DNA of 5,191 nucleotides from Pseudomonadota bacterium. Its GTDB lineage: Bacteria; Pseudomonadota; Alphaproteobacteria; Rhizobiales; Methylopilaceae. A program made the position numbers and the translations under genes. Positions within the stretch are counted from its first letter, which is position 1, and every line of letters begins with the position of its first letter. Where the stretch lies: assembly GCA_023389135.1 (NCBI GenBank), contig JAEWEX010000116.1, positions 1 through 5,191 of the forward strand, read 5' to 3'. The notes below the pieces were generated by a model. It had not been told where the DNA came from. It worked only from the letters and a program-made list of their open reading frames with translations, and ran no database searches. Below, piece after piece: positions 1 to 3,708 of the stretch.

Positions 1-333
1 CAGCAGCACCGATTGGAGGTCGGCGCGGTGGATGGTCCGGAACGGCCCGCCGTGCAGACCCGGGTCGAGCGGCGCGTCGGCGAGCGTCGCCCCGTCGCGG
101 GCGCGGCGCACCGCCAGCGCGCGCGGCCGCGTGGCCAGCGCGTCGACGGCATCCTCGATCCCCAGAGCCGCCAGCGCGTGGCCGGCATTGGGACCGAGCT
201 GCACGCCGGCGCCGGCCTCATGGAGCGCGGGACTGCGTTCGGCGAGGATGCAGGGGATGCCGCGCCGGGCGAGACCCAGCGCCGTGGCGGCGCCCGCGAT
301 CCCGGCGCCCGCGATCAGGACGGGGGCCGGCAC
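1..333 (-). CDS. FAD-dependent monooxygenase (UbiH/salicylate hydroxylase-like), N-terminal part
   Basis: The visible 111 residues are the start of a flavoprotein hydroxylase; the gene runs off the left edge. The protein opens with a Rossmann strand and the dinucleotide motif GAGIAG (residues 9-14). Glu32 follows at the end of strand 2, the usual contact to the FAD ribose. Then come GAGVQLGPNA (a close match to the GAGIQLSPNA stretch of salicylate-hydroxylase-like enzymes) and a late IHRADLQ motif, typical of the FAD_binding_3 family (PF01494). Such enzymes use NAD(P)H and O2 to hydroxylate aromatic or ring substrates; the substrate cannot be told from this part. The start is GTG at 331-333, because an in-frame TGA lies four codons upstream and no ATG lies between. 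No good ribosome binding site is visible. That TGA is the stop of the zinc-finger gene, so the two genes lie 12 nt apart in the same frame and are probably co-transcribed. Confidence 0.85.
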   Translation of the reverse strand, partial: MPAPVLIAGAGIAGAATALGLARRGIPCILAERSPALHEAGAGVQLGPNAGHALAALGIEDAVDALATRPRALAVRRARDGATLADAPLDPGLHGGPFRTIHRADLQSVLL

Positions 334-345
334 GGGGCCCGGGCG

Positions 346-594
346 TCAGGCCGTTGCCGGCTCGTGCCAGGCGCAGGCGGCAGGGTCGGCCGCGTCGCGG
401 GCGAAACCGGCGCGGTGACGGTAGAGCGTCGAGCAGTAGGGGCACACGATCTCGCCCTCGTCGCCCATGTCCAGGAACACGTGCGGATGGTCGAACGGCG
501 GCAGGGCGCCGATGCACATGAACTCGCGCGCGCCGATGGCGACCACGGGAGCGCCGATGTCGTTGTGGAAATGGGGCGTGCCGTGCTCGGCCAT
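346..594 (-). CDS. CHCC zinc-finger domain protein (NDUFS6-like)
   Basis: An 82-residue protein with one compact zinc-finger domain of the zf-CHCC type (PF10276). The family is shared with the NDUFS6 subunit of mitochondrial complex I and with small alphaproteobacterial proteins. The likely ligands are Cys27, His36, Cys51 and Cys54, in the pattern FMCIGALPPFDHP...IVCPYCSTLY. The rest is a short His-rich N-terminus and an Ala-rich tail. The bacterial relatives are thought to be soluble cytoplasmic proteins; a link to respiratory complex I is only inferred from homology. The frame is open to an ATG at 636, but I chose the ATG at 592-594. A purine-rich AGGACGAGA lies just upstream, and the protein then begins MAEHGTPHFHND, running straight into the domain. 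It is the first gene of a probable two-gene unit with the monooxygenase. Confidence 0.82.
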   Translation of the reverse strand: MAEHGTPHFHNDIGAPVVAIGAREFMCIGALPPFDHPHVFLDMGDEGEIVCPYCSTLYRHRAGFARDAADPAACAWHEPATA

Positions 595-629
595 GTCGCG
601 TCTCGTCCTGGTATGGCGGGGCTGATCGC

Positions 630-647
630 GGCGCACCCTAATGCGCC
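630..647. repeat. 18-bp inverted repeat upstream of the zinc-finger gene
   Basis: Two perfect 6-base arms, GGCGCA and TGCGCC, flank the six bases CCCTAA. The repeat sits 36 nt upstream of the zinc-finger start, in the divergent region. It could be an operator for a dimeric regulator or a small hairpin in the zinc-finger mRNA leader. No regulator is identified. Confidence 0.4.
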
Positions 648-664
648 CCCGCCGCCAATGCCAG

Positions 665-690
665 AGACCCGGCGCCGCAGCGCCGGGTCT
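665..690. repeat. Perfect 11-bp stem-loop in the divergent intergenic region
   Basis: Arms AGACCCGGCGC (665-675) and GCGCCGGGTCT (680-690) are perfect inverted copies around the 4-nt loop CGCA. The stem is strong enough for an intrinsic terminator, but neither strand has a T-tract after it. No gene ends nearby, since both flanking genes start on either side and read away. It may insulate the divergent promoters or be a remnant of an insertion. Confidence 0.6.
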
Positions 691-724
691 TGCCGCCTTC
701 CACCAGATTAGCTAACTATCTAGC
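690..724 (+). promoter_or_regulatory. Candidate promoter/operator of the toxin-antitoxin pair
   Basis: An AT-rich patch stands out in otherwise GC-rich DNA just before the antitoxin. It holds the perfect palindrome TTAGCTAA (708-715) and an overlapping imperfect one, GCTAACTATCTAGC (711-724). A weak sigma70-like pair is TTGCCG (690-695), an 18-nt spacer, and AACTAT (714-719). Phd-type antitoxins usually repress their own operon by binding palindromes that overlap the promoter, so this is the natural operator candidate. The palindromes are seen directly; the promoter match is weak. Confidence 0.4.
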
Positions 725-740
725 CAGCGAGGTGCGCGCC

Positions 741-977
741 ATGTCCGACATCACCATCCACGCCGCCAAGACCAACCTGTCCCGCCTCATCGAGAGGGCC
801 GAGCGCGGCGAGGAGGTCGTGATCTCGCGCGGCACGGTTCCGGTCGCCCGGCTCGTCGCATATGCGCCGCCCGCGCGGCGACGGTTCGGCGCGCTGCGCG
901 GCAAGGTCGCGCTGGACGACGGCTTCTTCGAGCCCCTGCCGGCGGCAGAGCAGGAAGGCTGGGACGGAACGGCTTGA
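741..977 (+). CDS. Type II antitoxin, Phd/YefM family
   Basis: A 78-residue antitoxin that would neutralise the PIN-domain toxin encoded immediately downstream. The N-terminal half, MSDITIHAAKTNLSRLIERA followed by GEEVVISRGTVPVARLV, matches the Phd/YefM fold (PF02604), which dimerises and binds DNA. The C-terminal segment from about residue 48, ending in EGWDGTA, is the acidic, probably disordered toxin-binding tail. The ATG at 741 is chosen because GAGGTG (729-734) lies 6 nt upstream and the protein then begins as family members do. The frame is open further upstream to a TTG at 690, but that start would cross the AT-rich operator patch. The stop overlaps the toxin start in TTGA. The palindromes at 708-724 suggest autoregulation. 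Confidence 0.9.
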   Translation: MSDITIHAAKTNLSRLIERAERGEEVVISRGTVPVARLVAYAPPARRRFGALRGKVALDDGFFEPLPAAEQEGWDGTA

Positions 978-1360
978 AGCTCCTGCTCGACACCCACGCG
1001 CTGATCTGGTGGCTTGCCGGCGACGAGCGTCTCGGCCATGCGGCGCGGGCCGCCATTGCCGACGAGGGCGTGGACGTGCTGGTCAGCGCTGCGAGCGCCT
1101 GGGAGGTCGCGACCAAGGTCAGGCTCGGCAAGCTCGACGGCGCCGCGCTGCTTGCGCGCGACTTCGAGGCGATCGTCACCGGCCAGGGCTTTGGCGAGCT
1201 TGCGGTCAGCATCCGCCATGCCCGCCTCGCCGGCAGCCTCGGCGGCGACCACAAGGATCCGTTCGACCGCATGCTGATCGCACAGGCATTGCTGGAGGAG
1301 CTGACGCTGGTCTCCAACGAGGAACCGTTCGACGCTCACGGCGTGCTCCGCCTGTGGTGA
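974..1360 (+). CDS. vapC: PIN-domain ribonuclease toxin (VapC family)
   Basis: A 128-residue single PIN domain. VapC-type toxins are Mg2+-dependent ribonucleases that cut tRNA or rRNA when freed from their antitoxin. The acidic catalytic set is visible: Asp6 in LLLDTHALIWW, Glu44 in SAWEVATK, and Asp95 and Asp98 in HKDPFDRMLIAQA. The last acidic position is Glu116 in SNEEPF, where many relatives have Asp; the SNE form is also familiar in this subgroup. The ending HGVLRLW is also typical of the Sll0205-like PIN branch. The start is TTG at 974-976, overlapping the antitoxin stop (TTGA). No ATG or GTG fits and no strong Shine-Dalgarno sequence is present, so translation probably depends on coupling to the antitoxin. 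This would keep toxin output below antitoxin output. The length is normal and nothing looks broken. Confidence 0.9.
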   Translation: MKLLLDTHALIWWLAGDERLGHAARAAIADEGVDVLVSAASAWEVATKVRLGKLDGAALLARDFEAIVTGQGFGELAVSIRHARLAGSLGGDHKDPFDRMLIAQALLEELTLVSNEEPFDAHGVLRLW

Positions 1361-1371
1361 AGCCCCCCTGT

Positions 1372-1400
1372 TTGACCCGCCCTGCCCCCGCGCCTAGAAA
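1372..1400 (+). promoter_or_regulatory. Probable sigma70-type promoter of aroC
   Basis: TTGACC (1372-1377) is followed by a 17-nt spacer and TAGAAA (1395-1400). The -35 box matches five of six consensus bases and the -10 box four of six, with ideal spacing. Transcription would begin near 1407 and leave a leader of about 20 nt before the aroC ATG. The promoter lies in the short gap after the toxin gene, so aroC need not rely on read-through from the toxin-antitoxin operon. Confidence 0.55.
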
Positions 1401-1427
1401 GCCCGCGACCTCCGCGAGCGCGAGCCC

Positions 1428-2516
1428 ATGTCCCACAACAGCTTCGGCCACCTGTTCCGCGTCACCACCTTCGGCGAGAGCCACGGCCCCCTGATCGGCG
1501 CCGTGGTGGACGGCTGCCCGCCGCTGATCCGCTTCCGGCTGGAGGATATCCAGGCCGAGCTGGACCGGCGCCGGCCCGGCCAGTCGCGCTTCACCACCCA
1601 GCGCCGAGAGGCCGACGCGGTGCGCGTGGTGTCCGGCGTCATGGAGGATGCGGCGACCGGCGAACTGGTCACCACGGGCACGCCCATCGGCCTGCTGATC
1701 GAGAACACCGACCAGCGCTCGAAGGACTATTCCGACATCGAGAAGCAGTTCCGCCCCGGTCACGCCGACATCACCTACCAGACCAAATACGGCATCCGCG
1801 ACCATCGCGGCGGCGGGCGCTCCTCCGCGCGCGAGACCGCCATGCGCGTCGCCGCCGGGGCGCTGGCGCGCCGGGTGGTGCCGGGCCTGTCGGTGCGCGC
1901 CGCGCTGGTGCAGATGGGCGCCATCCGCATCGACCGCAGCCGCTGGAACTGGAACGAGGTCGACAACAACCCGTTCTTCTGCCCGGACCCCGTGGCGGCG
2001 AAGGAGATGGAGGGCTATCTGGACGGCATCCGCAAGGCGGGCTCGTCCATCGGCGCGGTGGTCGAGGTGGTGGCCGACGGCGTGCCGCCGGGCCTCGGCG
2101 CCCCGGTCTACGGCAAGCTCGACGCCGACATCGCCGCCGGGCTGATGAGCATCAACGCAGTCAAGGGCGTGGAGATCGGGGCCGGCATGGGCGCGGCCGA
2201 GCTCACCGGCGAGGACAACGCCGACGAGATCCGCATGGGCAATGACGGCCGCCCGGTGTTCCTGGCCAACCATGCCGGCGGCATCCTCGGCGGCATCTCC
2301 ACCGGCCAGCAGGTCGTGGCGCGCTTCGCGGTGAAGCCCACCTCCTCGATCCTGACGCCGCGCCGTTCCATCGACCGCGACGGCAACGAGACCGAGGTGG
2401 TGACAAAGGGCCGCCATGACCCCTGCGTCGGCATCCGCGCGGTGCCCATCGGCGAGGCCATGGTCGCCTGCGCGGTGGCGGACCACTACCTGCGCCATCG
2501 CGGCCAGGTCGGCTGA
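1428..2516 (+). CDS. aroC: Chorismate synthase
   Basis: The 362-residue enzyme makes chorismate from 5-enolpyruvylshikimate 3-phosphate by removing phosphate (EC 4.2.3.5). This is the last step of the shikimate pathway, in the cytoplasm, and it needs reduced FMN. All three family signatures are present: [16 protein letters not shown] (residues 16-31, with conserved His19), [18 protein letters not shown] (from residue 128) and [18 protein letters not shown] (from residue 328). The length is normal for bacterial AroC and there is no internal break. The ATG start gives the canonical beginning [20 protein letters not shown]. The ribosome binding site is weak, with only GAG-type purines upstream. 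The gene appears to be transcribed alone from a promoter at 1372-1400. Its stop lies only 3 nt from the stop of the convergent membrane-protein gene. Both AroC and the riboflavin gene further right bear on flavin (AroC uses FMN), but the link is not a pathway and may be chance. Confidence 0.98.
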   Translation: MSHNSFGHLFRVTTFGESHGPLIGAVVDGCPPLIRFRLEDIQAELDRRRPGQSRFTTQRREADAVRVVSGVMEDAATGELVTTGTPIGLLIENTDQRSKDYSDIEKQFRPGHADITYQTKYGIRDHRGGGRSSARETAMRVAAGALARRVVPGLSVRAALVQMGAIRIDRSRWNWNEVDNNPFFCPDPVAAKEMEGYLDGIRKAGSSIGAVVEVVADGVPPGLGAPVYGKLDADIAAGLMSINAVKGVEIGAGMGAAELTGEDNADEIRMGNDGRPVFLANHAGGILGGISTGQQVVARFAVKPTSSILTPRRSIDRDGNETEVVTKGRHDPCVGIRAVPIGEAMVACAVADHYLRHRGQVG

Positions 2517-2519
2517 CCG
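2501..2519. terminator. Weak hairpin at the aroC/membrane-gene convergence
   Basis: CGG-C-CAG and CTG-A-CCG pair around a 5-nt loop, with one internal mismatch. The hairpin spans the aroC stop and the 3-nt gap. It has no T-tract on either strand, so it is at most a poor bidirectional terminator. It is listed because no better terminator exists between the two converging genes. Confidence 0.2.
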
Positions 2520-2993
2520 CTACTGCACGAAGCCGATCCAGCGCCCGGCGAAGATCGCGGCGATCCAGATCGCGAGCGACGCCGCCGCCTGCGCCTTCAC
2601 CCGTCCGGTGACGGCGCCGTGCTCCAGCGCCACGCGCCAGTCGCGGCCCGCCCGCAGCGCCAGCGCGTTGACGACCCCGAGCATCACCAGCGCCACCTTG
2701 GCGAGGAAGGCGGGGTTCGCGGCATAGGCCGCGGGCCTCACCGAGAACAGAAGCCCGCCGGTCAGGACCGCCAGCGCCACGCCCGCCGCCGCCACGGCGC
2801 CCAGCAGCGGGGCGAGCGCCGCGAGCGGCTGGCGGGCGGCGACGCCCAAGAGCCTGAGGTCCAGCGCGGCGATGGCGCCGACCGTCAGCGCGATTCCCAA
2901 TATGTGCGACCCGTTCGCCAGCACGTAGAGGCCGGACGAGCCCCGCAGCGCCCGCGCCACGGGCCAGTCGGCCAGCGCCTGGAGGAATTCCAT
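2520..2993 (-). CDS. Four-helix inner-membrane protein (DUF6644-like)
   Basis: A 157-residue hydrophobic protein of unknown function. Four probable membrane helices lie near residues 22-44, 60-83, 95-113 and 134-153. Features recalling the DUF6644 family are NGSHILGIALTVGAIAALDL (with His30), DLRLLG at the end of helix 1, NPAFLAKVALVMLGVVNA in helix 3, and ASLAIWIAAIFAGRWIGF in the last helix. There is no signal peptide and no known catalytic motif. The start is the ATG at 2991-2993, 4 nt after the stop of the DUF6152-like gene (TGAGGCGATG). The two are surely one operon and probably translationally coupled. The secreted partner suggests a joint role at the inner membrane/periplasm face. The family name is from memory of the pattern and not a search; the membrane topology is the safer statement. 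Confidence 0.75.
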   Translation of the reverse strand: MEFLQALADWPVARALRGSSGLYVLANGSHILGIALTVGAIAALDLRLLGVAARQPLAALAPLLGAVAAAGVALAVLTGGLLFSVRPAAYAANPAFLAKVALVMLGVVNALALRAGRDWRVALEHGAVTGRVKAQAAASLAIWIAAIFAGRWIGFVQ

Positions 2994-2997
2994 CGCC

Positions 2998-3378
2998 TCA
3001 GCGGTTGATGCGCTCGGGATAGATGTCGAACTGCTTGCCGTCGAGGGTCAGCCGCACGGCCTTCAGCCGCTTCTCGCCGCGGTCCTCGGAGCGGTTGCCG
3101 AGGAGGGTGACCTCGTCGCCGACCTCGGCCGTGCCCTCCACGAAGCCGGAGCGCTCGGTCTGGCGCGGGTTGCCGAGCTCGATCTGCCAGACGCCGTCGT
3201 CGGTCTTGAGGCGCAGCGTCGGATGCGGCGGGCCGATATAGATCTCCTCGATGGTGCCCGTGAGCTCGATCTGGTCGGCCTCCGCCCAGCTCCAGCCGTG
3301 ATGGGCGTATGCGGCCGAGGCCGCGAAGGCGGCGGCGGCCGCGCCGCCGGCAAGCATGCGCGTGAGGGTGCGGGGCAT
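2998..3378 (-). CDS. Secreted small protein, DUF6152-like
   Basis: A 126-residue protein with a clear Sec signal peptide: MPRTLTRM, an Ala-rich hydrophobic core, and the cleavage site AYA|HHGW after residue 25. The mature part of about 100 residues starts HHGWSWAEADQIELTGTIEEI and reads as a small beta-rich domain (many alternating strands; HPTLRLKTDDGVWQIELG; VTLLGNRSEDRGEKRLKAVRL). This matches what I know of DUF6152 proteins, periplasmic and of unknown function. The N-terminal HHGW could bind a metal, but that is inference. The frame is open back to 3501. The ATG at 3376-3378 is chosen because it starts the signal peptide and AGGGAG lies about 8 nt upstream. Translation from further upstream would read through a palindromic repeat. 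It is the first gene of the pair with the DUF6644-like membrane protein. Confidence 0.8.
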   Translation of the reverse strand: MPRTLTRMLAGGAAAAAFAASAAYAHHGWSWAEADQIELTGTIEEIYIGPPHPTLRLKTDDGVWQIELGNPRQTERSGFVEGTAEVGDEVTLLGNRSEDRGEKRLKAVRLTLDGKQFDIYPERINR

Positions 3379-3388
3379 GGTGCTGTCT

Positions 3389-3413
3389 CCCTGTGTCGAT
3401 GGTGTCGACAGGG
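3389..3413 (-). promoter_or_regulatory. Inverted repeat in the DUF6152 leader, touching its ribosome binding site
   Basis: In the minus-strand mRNA, CCCTGT (3413-3408) can pair with ACAGGG (3394-3389). The GGG of the second arm belongs to the AGGGAG Shine-Dalgarno sequence of the DUF6152-like gene. The loop contains the repeat GTCGACACCATCGACA. The fold could partly hide the ribosome binding site, or the double repeat could be an operator. Both readings are inference. Confidence 0.3.
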
Positions 3414-3441
3414 AAACTAGTGCGACCGCCGCCTTCGTCAC
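3414..3441 (-). promoter_or_regulatory. Weak candidate promoter of the DUF6152/DUF6644 pair
   Basis: On the minus strand GTGACG (3441-3436) is followed by a 16-nt spacer and TAGTTT (3419-3414). Each box is only a partial match to the sigma70 consensus. It is the best pair in the short stretch between the gene and the palindromic element, which makes it plausible but unproven. Confidence 0.25.
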
Positions 3442-3448
3442 CCTCCCC

Positions 3449-3555
3449 GTCATCCCGGCCGGAGCGAAGCGCAGAGCCGGGATCCAGGAACACGGCGTCA
3501 ACCTGGAAAGGCTCGCGTTCCTGGATCCCGGATCGGCTGCGCCGGCCGGGATGAC
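3449..3555. repeat. BIME-like double palindrome, copy 1 (GTCATCCCGG family)
   Basis: Two inverted copies of one unit of about 43 bases face each other around a 25-nt centre. The outer arms are a perfect 14-bp match (3449-3462 with 3542-3555). The inner arms are a perfect 15-bp match, CCGGGATCCAGGAAC (3477-3491) with its complement (3517-3531). Each unit is also a hairpin by itself: ATCCCGG pairs with CCGGGAT at 3452-3458/3477-3483 and again at 3525-3531/3546-3552. The arrangement resembles REP pairs (BIMEs), whose single units are mobilised by RAYT-type transposases in other bacteria. Repeats of this GTCATCCCGG form are common between genes in alphaproteobacteria. No transposase is present in the window. 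Confidence 0.85.
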
Positions 3556-3566
3556 ACGCCCCCCTT

Positions 3567-3648
3567 CGTCGCCCTCCGGCTTGACCGGAGGGCCCAGCTC
3601 CTTGCCCCGGGAAATAGCTGGGTCCTCCGGTCAAGCCGGAGGATGACG
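3567..3648. repeat. Long hairpin repeat of a second family (CTCCGGCTTGACCGGAG)
   Basis: Arms of 27 bases (3573-3599 and 3616-3642) pair around a 16-nt loop with a single G-T wobble (3592/3623). GTC/GAC at 3568-3570/3645-3647 extends the pairing. Each arm contains its own small palindrome, CTCCGG-CTTGA-CCGGAG, so a cruciform with four short arms is also possible. The design (GTC...GAC ends, nested palindromes) parallels the neighbouring double palindrome, but the sequence is different. The right end supplies an ATG at 3643 in frame with ribBX that is unlikely to be a true start. Confidence 0.85.
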
Positions 3649-3672
3649 GCCGATGGTCCGGCGATTTTTTCA

Positions 3673-3701
3673 TTGTCACCGAAATCTCCCGCCACTACAT
3701 C
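3673..3701 (+). promoter_or_regulatory. Candidate ribBX promoter, possibly giving a leaderless mRNA
   Basis: TTGTCA (3673-3678), a 17-nt spacer and TACATC (3696-3701) form a sigma70-like pair with a good -35 box and a poor -10 box. Transcription would begin near 3708-3709, right at the ATG that opens the helix-turn-helix frame. That would fit the lack of any Shine-Dalgarno sequence before this ATG. Confidence 0.35.
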
Positions 3702-3708
3702 TCGTCCC

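Larger units (their letters stand above)
3379..3708. other. Gene-free region with two palindromic repeat families
   Basis: About 330 nt separate the divergent DUF6152-like and ribBX genes. From left to right the region holds the DUF6152 leader and promoter area (3379-3448), a double palindrome of the GTCATCCCGG family (3449-3555), and a long hairpin of a second family (3567-3648). It ends with a T6 run (3665-3670) and a candidate ribBX promoter (3673-3701). I see no gene, tRNA or FMN riboswitch here. The open frames that cross it are the upstream extensions of the two flanking genes. Confidence 0.75.

Noticed and set aside
13..711. 232-codon plus-strand open frame over the monooxygenase and zinc-finger genes
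   Set aside because: It starts at an alternative codon, covers two real minus-strand genes, and reads as biased Arg/Ala/Gly sequence.
716..1339. 207-codon minus-strand open frame opposite the toxin-antitoxin pair
   Set aside because: Antisense shadow of two genes with recognised domains and joint translational signals.
1206..2498. 430-codon open frame on the minus strand opposite aroC and the toxin gene end
   Set aside because: Antisense to clear chorismate synthase with all signatures; low-complexity Ala/Gly/His/Arg content and no family resemblance.
3449..3648. CRISPR array
   Set aside because: The repeats are inverted pairs of two different families, not regularly spaced direct repeats.
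3649..3670. Small GCCG/CGGC hairpin followed by T6 as an intrinsic terminator
   Set aside because: The stem is only 4 bp and no plus-strand gene ends nearby; the T-run more likely belongs to the AT-richer promoter region of ribBX.
2885..3679. 264-codon minus-strand open frame spanning the palindromic repeats and the DUF6152 gene
   Set aside because: It runs through two repeat elements and lies in the wrong frame for the signal-peptide protein; no domain is visible.
3643..3708. ATG at 3643 as the start of the ribBX protein
   Set aside because: It lies in the right arm of a hairpin repeat, has no ribosome binding site, and adds 22 residues without resemblance to the HTH or RibB families.
3449..3708. 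FMN riboswitch before the riboflavin gene
   Set aside because: The region is filled by dispersed palindromes; the multi-helix conserved core expected of the FMN element is not visible by eye.
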